Both the position numbers and the translations under genes were made by a program. Positions 43,491 through 54,748 of a stretch of DNA of 64,000 bases are shown here, one piece after another. Source of the stretch: Gambelia wislizenii (Eukaryota > Chordata > Lepidosauria > Squamata > Crotaphytidae); the NCBI GenBank assembly GCA_030847615.1, contig JAUMIR010000004.1, positions 187,366,501-187,430,500 on the forward strand, read 5' to 3'. Below the pieces are notes generated by a model that was not told where the DNA came from, did not search any database, and saw only the letters and a list, made by a program, of their open reading frames with translations. Each line of letters opens with the position of its first letter. Positions within the stretch are counted from its first letter, which is position 1.

Positions 43491-45549
43491 TGATGATGAT
43501 GATGATGGTTATTTATATAGCACCATAGGCTTTACATAGCACTTTACAGAGGAAATAAATGACAATCCAAAATAAACACAAAAACCTGCCTATGGCACAC
43601 AATCTAAAACCTCAAACAAGATTATAAAATTAATAAAATATTACTATAACAGGATTAAAACAATACTATAAAAGTGTAAATTAATACAAATAATATGGAC
43701 ATAAAATCAATATGAAAGTTGGAAGACTTCCCTGAATAGAACGGTCTTTAATTTAGACTTAAAGTAGTCAAGAGAGGTGGTGGTCCACAAACTCATGGGA
43801 AGGAGATTCCAAAGATAGGGGGCAGTGTGGGAGAAGGGGCGTATCCGAGTAGGGGCAGAGAAAATCCTTGGCTGAATCAGCAGTCTTGAATCACTAGAGC
43901 ACAGAGCATAAACAGGAAGATACGGGGAAACAAGTGCTGACAAGTCGGTGGGGCCAAACCATGAAGGGCTTTGACAGCTTATAACGAATTCTAAATGGGA
44001 TCGGGAGCCAGTGAAGGGATGACAACAATGGAGTGACATGATCATAACGGTGGGCAGAAAAAATTATCCTAGCAGCAGAGTATTGTATCAAAATCAAGGG
44101 GGCAAGATGGGAAAGAGGAAGCCCAGTTAGCAAAGAATTTACAGTAATCCAGGCGAGAAATGACCAGTGCATGAACCAAAATCTTAGCAGTAAAAACTGA
44201 AAGAAAAGGCCTGTTCTCGCTAGATTATAAAGAAAGAAATGACACAACTTTGCCATGGCCTGAATTTGCGGAACAAACGAAAGAGAAGAATCGAAAATGA
44301 AGCCAAGACTACCCGCTTCCTTCACAGGTTGAATAGTAGTGCCACTAACTGTGATTGAAAATGAGTAATGTAAAGTTGGCTTCGGTGGGAAAACAAGTAG
44401 CTCAGTCTTGTCCATATTGAGCTTAAGGCATCGACGGAGCATCCAAGCAGAAATAGCAAATAGACATGATGACACTCGCTGTTCAACATCTGGAGAGAGT
44501 TCCGGAGTGGAAAAATACAGTTGGGTGTCATTACTGTATAAGTGATACTGAAAACCATAGGAGCTAATAAGGTTATCTAGGGACAAAGTATAAAGAGAAA
44601 ATAACAATGGGCCCAAAACAGAGCCCTGTGGAACTCCAACCGACAGCGACACAGGAGCAGAGACTTGGCCACCAGCAATCACAACAAATGACCTATCAGA
44701 AAGGTAGGATCTGAACCAGTTAAGGACAGAATAAGAAAATCTAAGATCCACCATAAGACCATGATCAACCGTATCAAAGGCAGAGGAAGGATCAAGAAGA
44801 ATCAATACCAAGTAAAGACTTTTTGATTTGGTCAAGAAAAGATCATCAGTATCTTGGCAAGAGCTGTCTCAGTTGAGTGTAATGGGAGAAAGTCAGACTG
44901 AAAAGGATCCATTAGAGAGTTAGTGGAGAGAAAATCTAGACAATGAGAATAAACAGCACGTTCCAGAACCTTAGAAAAGAAAGGCAAGAGTGAGATCGGC
45001 CGATAATTAGAGAGGGAGAGTGGGTCAAGTGAGGGCTTCTTGAGAATGGGAGAAACCAAAGCATGTTTGAAATCAGAAGGAAAGTGACCAGTAGAGAGAG
45101 AGAGATTAATAATAGAAAGAAGAGAAGGGAGAATAGAAGGAGCAACCGAGCTTAATAAGCGAGAAGGAATGGGATCAAGAGAACAAGTAGATGAGTTAGA
45201 CTATTGCACCAGTTTAGCTAGTTCAGCTAGAGAGACCAGGGAGAAGGCGGAAAATTTTACCAATATGAGTGGCTGAGGTACTGGAACAAGAGACGAGTCA
45301 GGGACTTCCATAGAAGAGTGAATTAAATCAATCTTAGCAGTGAAATGAGAAGCAAAATCATTAGGAGAAAATGAAGGAGGAACTGATGGAGATGAAGGTT
45401 TTAACAGAGAATTAAAGGTTGAGAAAAGACGCTGAGGCTGTTGCTCATTAGCGCTAATCAGTGATGCATAATAATTCTGTTTTGCCAGAGAGATAGCATG
45501 CAAATAAGAAAAAAGAACAAATTTATAATGAATAAAATCAGTCAATTCC
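43491..45549 (-). mobile_element. L2 LINE, 5'-truncated
   Basis: The 3' end is at 43491 with an antisense (TGA)n/(ATC)n tail and the TTTATATAGCACCATAGGC block. It extends to 45549, directly against the D2 transposon. 5' truncation removed the endonuclease. Confidence 0.9.
43700..45545 (-). pseudogene. L2 ORF2 remnant: linker and reverse transcriptase
   Basis: Antisense coding in several frames. 45545-45201 holds the linker (LISANEQQPQRLFSTFNSL). 45059-44832 holds the RT start (SNYRPISLLPFFSKVLERAV). 44835-43894 holds motif A ([14 protein letters not shown]), [14 protein letters not shown], and motif C degraded to YSNDTQLYF (normally YADD). It then continues through [15 protein letters not shown] and [17 protein letters not shown] to 43707. 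Loss of a catalytic Asp and several frameshifts make it inactive. Confidence 0.9.
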
Positions 45550-45552
45550 CTG

Positions 45553-47153
45553 GGTGCCGTTTACACAATGAAAATGTCCCAGGAAGAATTTGTGTCAATC
45601 CCTGGCAGTTTACACATACATTGGGTTGGGTACGTGATTTTTGGAAGGGGGGGGCACCTTTTATCCCTCAACCTGCGGGACTTCCAGTCTCGCGGTTTGT
45701 GCCGTTTTTTAAAAAAGTCACTGGAGGATTCGGAAAATCGGAAATGTAAACATCCTGGGACAAAATATCTCGGTACTAGGGGATGGCCGGAAATGGTGAC
45801 TGGGGGTGGGCTTAGAGATCAGCGACCAGAAAAGGAGGGGTCAGTCACCCGTTCAACAGATCCAGCCTCACCAGCCGAAAACAAAGGCATCCCTTCCAGC
45901 TGCACGAAGGTTGATGTGTGTGTGTGTGTGCACGCGCGTGCGCGTGTACTCAATCACCTTTTAAAATGGATTTCTATACTGCAAACCCTTCAGCTTTACC
46001 TTTTCCTCTACTGCATGTTACAAAGAGATTGTGGTGGGCAGAGGGTCGCCCATTCATTCCCTGCCTTGATCACCTCCCTGGGTCTGAACGGGCACAGTAA
46101 AATATTCCAGCCTCTGAGCGAATGAACACCCTTTAATTCCCCCTCTCTGTGTCTGTGTCTTTCAAAATGCTTGTCTGTCGCTGGCTTGCTGTAAGGGTTA
46201 ACATTTTAAAGAGGCAAGGGGAAACCCAACCCCCTCCCACCTCACTCAGCTTGATTTCAAAAGGAAAGCATTCCCTGCGTCTGAGCAAAAGATCTCAGTC
46301 TGGGGAGATTTTCAGACATGCCAAAATCCCTGTTTGCCGCGCGAGCAGCCTCCCAAAACTGCTGCGCGGCAAGGGTCTTCTTCGGACGACGCTGTGCCTC
46401 TGGCGAAACCGTCCGTGTCACTTCCGTGAAGCTTGGGACGGCTCCGCGCCATATTTCAAGCATGGGCAGCCTCCGTGATTGAAATATTGCGCGGAGCCGT
46501 CCCAAGCTTCACGGAAGTGACACGGACGGTTTCGCCAGAGGCACAGCGTCGTCCGAAGAAGACCCTTGCCGCGCAGCAGTTTCGGGAGGCTGCTCGCGCG
46601 GCAAACAGGGATTTTGGCATGTCTGAAAATCTCCTGGGTCTTTCAAAATGCCTTCTGCCTCTGCTTAAAGCGAAAGAAATTCCAAGCTTCTACTCGGCTT
46701 GATTTCAAAAGGAAAGGACATGGTTTAATTGTTCCTCCGTCTGAGGTCTTTCAAAATGCCTTCTGCCTCTGCTTAAAGGGTTAACATTTTAAAGAGGCAA
46801 GGGGAAATACCAAACCTCTGCCCCTCTCTCTCCCCCCCCCAGCCAGCCAATAGCATAGCTCGTGGCACAGAACTCTAAAGGAAGTGAGTCACCAAGGTTG
46901 TGAAAACACGAGTGATCGCATCATTGATTGACAGCCCCCCCCCAAATCCCGGTAAGCTAAACATGTGTAAACAGCAAAAGCACGGGATATAACAGTGCGG
47001 GACCAATAAAGACTTTTGTCGTGTAAATATCAATCACGGGATCTTCCAGGATTTCCTAAAGAGTGACAAAAATCGTATAAACAGCGAGGGGTGGATACGG
47101 GATCAGGAAATCACGGTAAGCCCCACGACAATTTTTGTTGTGTAACTGGCACC
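45553..47153 (+). mobile_element. family D DNA transposon, copy D2, with nested foldback element
   Basis: Ends GGTGCCGTTTACACAATG and GTTGTGTAACTGGCACC, CTG on both sides (45550-45552 and 47154-47156). Close to D1 but longer because of a foldback insertion at 46304-46634 and an extra internal sub-repeat. The promoter-like block is partly kept: CCAGCCAATAGCATAGC near 46841, but the TATA-like site is changed to CTCTAAAGG. Confidence 0.87.
46304..46634. mobile_element. foldback element, near-perfect 156-bp inverted arms
   Basis: Left arm 46304-46459, loop 46460-46478, right arm 46479-46634. I count only two mismatches between the arms. The termini GGAGATTTTCAGACATGCC and complement match the family C/A6 end type. 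An exact TGG duplication flanks it (46301-46303 and 46635-46637). GC-rich with many CpGs, and inserted in D2. The mirrored reading frames on both strands are a consequence of the palindrome. Confidence 0.93.
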
Positions 47154-47189
47154 CTGGACTTTTTCCATAGATGCTCAGCTGACTCCCTT

Positions 47190-47258
47190 TTCAATTGGGA
47201 ACCACATTCTGTTCAATTGGGAACCATATCCCTTTCAATTGGGAACCATATTGTGTTT
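47190..47258. repeat. short tandem repeat, three ~22-bp units
   Basis: TTCAATTGGGAACCA(C/T)AT recurs three times at about 47189, 47212 and 47233. Confidence 0.85.
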
Positions 47259-47274
47259 CTCCATATTCTGTTCT

Positions 47275-48398
47275 AAGAGTAGCCTCCTGTTCTGAGTAGA
47301 TGTCATGCATCAGGACAATAAAATGTAATGGTACATACATTTCTTTAAGAGCAACCTGTAGCTTTTCATGATCTATGCAGTCAAAGGCTTTGCTTTAATC
47401 TATAAAGCACATGCTAATTTTCTTCTGGAATTCCCTGTTGCACTCCATTATCTAGTGTATGTTTGCAATGTGATCCCTAGTGCCTCTTCCCTTCCTGAGC
47501 CCAGCTTGCACCTCTGGAATTTCTTGCTCCATTTATGGAAGGGTCTTTACTACAGAATTTTGAGCATGATTTTACTTGCATGGGAGATTAATGCAGTGGT
47601 CCTGTAGTTACTACAGTCCTTTGTGTCTCTTTTTTTGGGGATGGAAATGTACATTCATCATTTCCAATCTGTGGACCATTGCTTTATTTTCCATATTTGT
47701 TTGCAGATTTTAGTTAGAACTAACATTGCTTCTGCCTCTGTTGTTTGCAGCAGTTGATTGGTATGTCACCTGTTCCTTGTGATTTATTCGTCCTCATTGC
47801 TTTGAGTGCAGCTTTCACTTTGCTTTCCAAAATTTGGGGTTTGTCTTTGTATGTTTCTTCTCCTCATGTGTCATTCATCCTTTCATCTCTTTTATACTGT
47901 ATAGCTCTTCTGTGTATTGCTTCCATTGTCTTTTTATTTCATCTTGGTCATATATTATCTTACTCTGTTGGTCATAGAGCATCCCTGCCCTTGGTTTACA
48001 TTTCCCTTTGATTTCATGAATTTTGTGGAAGAGGTCTCTTGTTCTTCCTTTTTTGTTGTCAGCTTCTATTTTTCTGCATTGATTATTATAGTAATTCTCT
48101 TTATCCCTGCACACTAATAATTGAACAGTTGCATTCATGGTCTGTGTCTGTTCCTGTCTCCCTTTTCTTTTGCTTCTCATTTTTCCTTTACTGCTTGAAG
48201 CATTTCTTCTGTCATCCATTGTTTCTTCTCTTTCTTTTTGATTACAGATAGCGTCTTTCTATATTCCTTTTTGACTATGTCCCTGGCTTATGTCCATAGT
48301 TTTTCTGGTTCCTTGCCTATTAAAATTCTAGCTGCTGCATTTTTGGTTTGTTGAAATTTCCCAGCAGTCTTCAAAGGCAGTTGCACAGACAATACTTT
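47275..48398 (-). pseudogene. BovB LINE internal fragment, minus strand
   Basis: Antisense of the BovB region between endonuclease and RT. 48219-47875 encodes CRDKENYYNNQCRKIEADNK, RTRDLFHKIHEIKGKC and WKQYTEELYS. Further left come antisense RT segments including motif A (AFDCIDHEKLQ-like near 47390, broken by a stop). It is truncated at both ends and bounded on the right by the A5 transposon. Confidence 0.85.
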
Positions 48399-48973
48399 GG
48401 ACTTATCAGACCACCCCATAAAACTGTTCTTTTGCCAGCATAATTTTTGCCATTTTTATGCCAGCAAAAGAGCTCCCCATACCACACTTACCTCGTATCT
48501 GTGCAAAATGGCTTCCCTGGGAATGAATGAGGAGTGAATGGAGCTCTGTTCACTTTGGTTATTGAAATCTCATGGATTCTTGTGAGAATACATAGCATGG
48601 GAAATCCAAAAATAAAAACAAAAATAAGAAAGTAAAAGTTACACAAAGCACATAAACACACTATAAAAGTCCCAAGTAAACTGGGGAGGGTAATAAAAAG
48701 CGTGTCACCTACCTGGATGTCATGATCTCACCCTGAAGTGTTCTGGCCAGACCAGCCATTGATGCTGTATTCCTGTGAATAAAAAGGTGCAAGATTTCAA
48801 ACGCCAGCAGTGCCGACAAAAAATAGCCACAGCCGATCTATTGATGGCTTGGACCATCAATAAAATAGATCGGCTTATGGCCAGTATGAAAGGGCGATGT
48901 TGTCTGATATGTGAGCCCTTTTGCATTATGTGGCATTGTTATGATACCATTTTTCATGTGTCTGACAAAGTCC
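48399..48973 (-). mobile_element. family A DNA transposon, copy A5
   Basis: 575 bp, ends GGACTTATCAGACC and TGTCTGACAAAGTCC. The 3-bp flanks TTT and ATA do not match, so the duplication is decayed or the insertion site rearranged. On the minus strand it keeps ATTCCCAG / mini-exon / CGAG/GTAAGTGTGG (about 48490-48525) and ACATCCAG/GTAGGT (about 48713). Confidence 0.85.
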
Positions 48974-49100
48974 ATAAGTGTTATCCTAATTAGGGTTGCT
49001 AAATGAAAAGAAGATGGAAGAAGAGTCATCAGCTGGGCTTAATGAACACAATGGCTTGAATCTTATTGTTAGTCCCAACTAGAGTAGCTAGTCCCAACTA

Positions 49101-49171
49101 ACTGTGACTGAAAATGAATAATGTAGAGTTGGCTTCGGTGGGAAAAAAAGTAGCTCAGTCTTGTCCATATT
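49101..49171 (-). mobile_element. 71-bp isolated L2 fragment
   Basis: Nearly identical (four differences by eye) to 44348-44418 inside the L2 ORF2. It contains GTTGGCTTCGGTGGGAAAA and AAGTAGCTCAGTCTTGTCC. No L2 sequence continues on either side. A TAGTCCCAACTA duplication lies just left of it. Confidence 0.85.
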
Positions 49172-49280
49172 TAACTACAAGTTGATTCATCATTCAACAA
49201 TCAGTTCAATGGGACTAATTGGGACTAGCCAATGGGATACAGGCAACAATTACTGAAGGACTAGAAAGGGAAACATAATA

Positions 49281-49518
49281 CAGTTGGCCCTCCCTATCCA
49301 CAGATTCAGCATCCATGGATTCAGCCAACTACAGCTCAAAAATATTCAGGGGGAAAAAAAAAATCCAAAACGCAAACCTTGCTGTTGGCCATTTTATATA
49401 AGGGATGCCATTTTACTATGCCTTTGTATATAATGGGACTTGAGCATTCACAGCTATTGATATCCACAGGGGTGGGGGATCCAGGAACCAAACCTCAGTG
49501 GATACCAAGGGGACACTG
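49281..49518. mobile_element. T-family MITE, copy T5
   Basis: Ends CAGTTGGCCCTCCCTATCC and AAGGGGACACTG, with TA at 49279-49280 and 49519-49520. Sub-family with ATTCAGCCAACTACAGC arms shared with T4. Confidence 0.85.
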
Positions 49519-49520
49519 TA

Positions 49521-50599
49521 GTAGATGTCAAAGTATGTTAGAGCCCAGAAATATATTGAAGATGTTGTAAGATTAATATATGTTTCCACCGACCTGCTTC
49601 TCTCAAAAGGTTACACTTGCAAGCACTTTGCCCCAAAGGACCAATCTGGGGACTAGTTTGTAGTAAGTGTTTTTTTTTTAAGTCAGTCTTTCCATTGCTT
49701 CCTTTATGACACCAAGTGCATGCCTTTTACACCATGAACATTTTGGCTATTGAACTGAGCAAACCCATCAGTCTCCCTTAACTAGCTATTAACCAGCCAA
49801 AATGGATAAGGGTTGAGAGGGCACATTGTGGGGAAGATTGCTCCCAGAATCTTGTTGGCATCCTCAGGAGGAATTCATCAATCTGTTCTAAAAATAGTTA
49901 ATGATTTGCAGATTCAAGCTTGCTGGACCACAACTAATGATAAATTATATTGCAGCTGCATTACTTAAACAATGCACATACACAACAAAAATCACATTTA
50001 AACTTTATTGAATAGAGGAACCAGAGATGGACATGGATCTCAGATAAGAAATATTATTTCCTTATCAGACCAAACCAAATAGCTATGATGTACAATAAAT
50101 AAACTTTGCTTCTTGCTTCTTATGGGCCATGAAAAGCTTAGACAGGCCGAGGCAATAAATTGCCATGTACTTGGAGTCATAAGTTGCAGAAGAACACCCC
50201 ATACCCTCCCTACTTGGTCTATTCTGTCAGTGGACTGCTTTTTCAGTTACACCATTCCTCATGTGTATACATCCTAAAAATTACTTGAGGTTTGAGATGG
50301 CCCTACAAATGTTCTTTAACTACAATCCTCACACCTCACCATTGGCCAGGCTGTTTAGGAGTGGTAAAAACTGGGGTCCATCAATATGGTGGTGGTGGTG
50401 GTGAGTAATCCACAGATCCCTCAGCTGTGATATAGTCCCTTTTCTCCCCCCACCCTCAAAGGCCCTAAGCCTACAACGGGTCTCAAACTGGTGGCCAAAG
50501 ATATTAGTCATAGATGCATTATATGCCATCTATTCAGCTCAAATGAGGGAACTGCAAAGACCAGGGAATTCTCCATACATTGATAGGATACAGCCAATC
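49521..50599. other. unannotated sequence
   Basis: No gene or repeat I can support; a (GGT)n run near 50390-50401. Confidence 0.5.
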
Positions 50600-50602
50600 C
50601 CA

Positions 50603-51187
50603 GGAGATTATCAGATGACCCTGTAAAATGTTCTTTTGCCAGCATAAAATAAACCATTTCTATGCTGGCAAAAGAACGCTCTCCCCTACACTTACCTTCA
50701 TCTCTTGGCAAAGGTTCCCCATCAATTAAGAGGAACTGAACGGAGCCCCATTCACTTCCTCGCTCAAAATCCCACAAGACTTTGTTGTGTGGGAAATTTA
50801 AAAATAAAAACAAAATAAAGACATTTGAAGTTGCATAAAGCACATAAACACACTTTAAAGGTCCCAGGTAACCCAGGGAGGGTACAAAAAAGAGGGTAGC
50901 TTACCTGGATGTCCTGATCTCACCCAGAAATATCCTGACAGGACCGCCCATTGATGCTGGAATTTCACCAACAAAGCAGGGCACTTTGTCACACATAGGC
51001 AAATCCAGAAAAGAAACGGAACTGGAGATCAATTGCCAGCTTCTCCCAGTCAATAAAAAAGAATGGCCTCAGAATGGCAGCAGAACACTTGGGAGATGAT
51101 GGGGCATGTTGTCACCTGATAATTAAACCATTTTGCGATCTCCTGGCATTGTTATACCGCCATTTTTTTATGTGTCTGATAATCTCC
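50603..51187 (-). mobile_element. family A DNA transposon, copy A6 (GGAGATT-type ends)
   Basis: 585 bp, ends GGAGATTATCAGATGACC and TGTCTGATAATCTCC, with CCA on both sides (50600-50602 and 51188-51190). The interior is family A, while the termini are like family C, linking the two families. Minus-strand donor blocks: ATGAAG/GTAAGTGT near 50690 and ACATCCAG/GTAAGC near 50905. Confidence 0.87.
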
Positions 51188-51735
51188 CCACTCAACACAC
51201 CCTGACCATTACCAAAGTTTCAACATGAGGTTTCATCTTGCTATAAGTGGACTGCCACTACTGCATAGGAATCAAAATCTAAAGAGTAAAGAGAGTGAAT
51301 AACTGTCCCTTTTAATCCTTAAAAAAAAAAAAAAATCTAATGCTTGTGATGGATCCATTCCTTGACCCACTGAGTGACCCTTTCTGAATGGCCTGGGTCA
51401 ATTACAATTTAGTCTGTCCTTGGACTAGCAGAGAAAGGAGGATTCTTGGAAGAAAAACAAACACTCTGCCTGTGGCAAATATTAAGCTTAATCTAAATCC
51501 TGATTCACATTTCCAAGTATCCTAGGCCTCTGAACCCGGCAGTAAACTAATTAAGCACACTCCCTTCAGCCTGTTTCACAGCATTTACCTTCTAGAAATG
51601 TCCATACCATTAGGTTTCGTAACTCATTGGTAAACAATCAGCTTGGCTTGTTTGAGGAGTATCTCGTTCTCCCATCCTAGAATGGAAAATGAAAAACTGA
51701 TTCTCTTGCCCTTTCTTTGGTCATTTTGTGAGCAG
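51188..51735. other. unannotated sequence
   Basis: Poly-A run at about 51320-51333; otherwise nothing supportable. Confidence 0.5.
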
Positions 51736-51835
51736 TGTGTGTGTGTGTGTGTGTGCGCGCACGTGCGTGCACACGTGTGCACACCTTCAAGTCACCTGTT
51801 GACTTATAGCGACCCACGAATGCCTATTTTGCACA
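51736..51835 (-). mobile_element. 5S-derived SINE tail fragment with (GT)n
   Basis: (GT)n at 51736-51783, then CACCTTCAAGTCACCTGTTG and CTTATAGCGACCCACGAATG, the antisense 3' tail of the SINE found more completely at 53728-53925. Confidence 0.75.
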
Positions 51836-53727
51836 TTTGTGCATTGTTCATCTATGTAGACTGAATGCAGGTGAAGCCAGGGAACTGTGTAGTTCACACT
51901 AAACCAATCCATTAGCAATGAAAAATGCAGACGTCAGTCTTTTACTCAGTTATGGGCATAGAAGCAGCACTGCAGCCAGCCTAGCTGAGGAATTCTAGCA
52001 GGCTGGCTCCACCAATGCTTAGTTTTCCCAGATGCAAATGGGTAATGATAGTGGCCTGGACTAGGAGGAGAAAATGGTTGTGGTGGTGGTGGGGGAAAGA
52101 AGCATTATGAGTGGCTTAAATCCCTGATGATAAAATGTGCAGTGTGACTTGAAGACCTCTAATCTATGCTATATCTGCTCCTTTTCTTGAAAGATGGGGT
52201 CGTGTCATGAGTTTTGATTTCTTTGCCATGGATTCATTGGTGGTCCATTTGGCAAGAAACACCACATTCAATTAGCTTAATTCCATCTGAATGTGCTACC
52301 AATCTAGTTATATATGGGACATGATGTGTACTGCAGTTAAAGTCACCTGACTAAGGCACTTTCATGTCTTGTTTTGTGCTTGAGGTATAGTTGTTGTATA
52401 AACTATTAGGATGACCAGTCATGGCTTGATACCATTATGTGTGGCATTGTTGGTTGGTCTGGGGTCTTCTAAGCTCATGTAGGACCTCACCTGAAATGAA
52501 CAGGAGGATTTGTTTTTGTATGCCAGGTTACATCTTTTCCTGGGACTATGTCTGGATGCCAGACTAGTTTTTCAGGAGGCCAGGAATGGGAAATATTTCC
52601 TCTCCAGACATTTGGATTTCTACTCTGTAAAGCTCCAGCCAGCATAGCCAATAGGAAAGGATTTTGGAAGTTGTCATATAAACCATCTGGAAAACCAAAG
52701 TTTCCTCACTACTGTCCTATACTAACTACTTATGCTCTGTTGATGCTATTGTTCAAAACAGGGTGGTCAACTGGTTTTCCACAGGCCTCATGTGATCCCC
52801 AAGACAATTTAGTTGGCCCTTGGCAGTCCAACTATTTTTTAGTCAAGACAGTTAAAAAGTATTTCATTCATAAGGAAACAAAAAAGATTTTAGGTTGTAA
52901 GAAATAGAATTATTCCCTACTTTAATTGGACAAGCAAATTAGAGCCTTTGATTTAACTTACCCATTTGCCAAGATGTTTATTACGTTTGCTTGGTTGCTT
53001 GAAAGTTAGCCAATGTGTTCTAGGCACAATTTGAAATGTATTTGCTTCCTCTTACACAATCACTGCTGGTCCCCAGGGTAGCATGTTGCTGGCATGAGAG
53101 AGACCTATGTCACCAATCTCTTTGAGATGGCTGGCTTTCTTCAAATATCACTTGGATTAATTTGGGAGCAATTACCTCAGCGGAGCTCCATACCACTGTG
53201 GACAATGGTCTAAGGTGCACACATGTGCATGCATAGAAAGAGAGCTACAGTTGCTCCCCATTTCCCCTACATTTCAGGCATTTTAGACTATCCTTTACAT
53301 ATATTAAAGAGTCTTGTATTCATTACACCAATAGAACATACGCAGTGGGATTGTTCTGGAAGAAACAACATTAATCAAATGCTTCTGAGAGCATTTGTAC
53401 AGGTAAAACTAAGTATGGCATGAATTCAAAACAATGAGATGAATGGCCATAATTTTTAAAAGGTAGTAAAATATTGCTTGCTGCAAAAAACAAGGTAGGG
53501 TTATAAATCTTAATCTAGTTTCTTGAGTCTGCTCCTGAGAGTGCTCTCATGCATGCAGAGTGTATGAAGGACTCAGAAAAGGGCCTCTCCTGAAGGTCTT
53601 AGGGACATCAGTTCTGTGAAGTGGGCTTTTTGGCCTGTAAAACACAACTCATGTAAAAGCTTCCCAAAACACAACTAATTTTATGCAGTATCTTCTAAGC
53701 TTTCTAAGCACAGCTCTGTGCTATGCA
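51836..53727. other. largely unique sequence, no gene recognised
   Basis: About 1.9 kb without recognised repeats. The plus-strand frame at 52548-52907 (119 residues) has no domain and no convincing exon signals. Confidence 0.5.
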
Positions 53728-53925
53728 GGATGTGTGTGTGCGTGTGTGTGTGTGCATGTGCATGCCTTCAAGTCACCTGTCGGCTTATGGCGACCCCATT
53801 AATTTTTCATAGGGTTTTCTTAGACAAGGAATACTCAGAGGTGGTTCTGCCAGTTCCTTCCTCTGAAATATAGCCTACACTACATGGTTTCATTGGCAGT
53901 CTCCCATCCAAGTACACTGAACCTT
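53728..53925 (-). mobile_element. 5S rRNA-derived SINE, minus strand
   Basis: (GT)n tail, then CTTCAAGTCACCTGTCGGC, GACCCCATTAATTTTTCATAG, ACTCAGAGGTGG and TTCCTTCCTCTGAAATATAG. At the right end comes the antisense of the 5S rRNA 3' half: AGCCTACACTACATGG and GGCAGTCTCCCATCCAAGTA. The promoter half of the 5S head is missing or decayed. Confidence 0.8.
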
Positions 53926-54054
53926 GAAATATCTGCTTAACTCCAAACTAATCTGTGATTGGAGGTAATGGAAGATGAGGCTTGCATCAAGATTGGTAGT
54001 TTCTGGAGTCTACATCTAATCCCATGGGTTGTGGGGGAGTGTTCCCATATATCT

Positions 54055-54252
54055 TTCAGATGTCATTTTTTAGCATTTGCAGGAGCAGTAAGGTTTGGGA
54101 GTTGGCCAATGAGTACCAGATGCTGTAGGCTCTATTTCAGAGGAAGGAACTGGCAAAAGTCACCTCTGAGTATTCCTTGCCTAAGAAAACCCCATGGAAT
54201 TCATGGGGTCGCCATAAGTCAACAGGAGACTTGAAGGCACATATACACCCAC
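54055..54252 (+). mobile_element. 5S rRNA-derived SINE, plus strand
   Basis: Inverse of the copy at 53728. The decayed 5S 3' half (GGGAGTTGGCCAATGAGTAC, AGATGCTGTAGGCT) leads into ATTTCAGAGGAAGGAACTGG, CACCTCTGAGTATTCCTTGC, GGGGTCGCCATAAGTCAACA and the tail GACTTGAAGGCACATATACA. The 5' part of the 5S head is missing. Confidence 0.8.
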
Positions 54253-54748
54253 AATGTTTCTACAGTTCCTGCACTGTGGATGGGGGTGAGGAGAAAAGGG
54301 GACAACATTTTCGTCTCTATTCCTGATATAACCCCTAGGTTTCATACTAATTCCCTAGCCAGGAAAACTTATTTTACAAAACATTGCTTGTTGCTCTAAT
54401 TCATTCTCTTTTACTTACAACATGATTGAAGTAGAACTCCACTATAATAATAATTTGACTCTTTAGGAAAGTGATAAGAATATGGCCTTTAACTTTGTCA
54501 TTAGCCCTATGTGACAAATGACTTGCTGGGAGAAATTTTGTTGTACTGTTTTCCTGTCTGATAACACAGTGACATTGATCAGTACATTATGGATGTCCTC
54601 TTGGATACTGTCCAGCTCTGCAAGAAATGGTTTTGGAGAGATTTTAGTAACAGACTGTCCTCCAAGTATCCAGAGCTATTCTTCAGTACTAAACAACTTT
54701 CCTTCAAGCATCATCCCCTCTAAGGGCACACTCAAGTGACTGAGGCCT
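54253..54748. other. unannotated sequence
   Basis: Nothing recognised. Confidence 0.5.

Noticed and set aside
43894..44835. 313-residue reading frame as a host gene
   Set aside because: It is the L2 reverse transcriptase, with motif C degraded and frameshifts on both sides.
46146..46700. Active gene promoter in D2
   Set aside because: Promoter-like words belong to the repeated family D block and the TATA-like site is altered in this copy.
46257..46702. Two reading frames on opposite strands encoding almost the same peptide
   Set aside because: Direct consequence of the foldback palindrome at 46304-46634; neither has independent coding evidence.
54055..54130. 5S rRNA gene
   Set aside because: Only a decayed 3' half is present, fused to a SINE body and tail.
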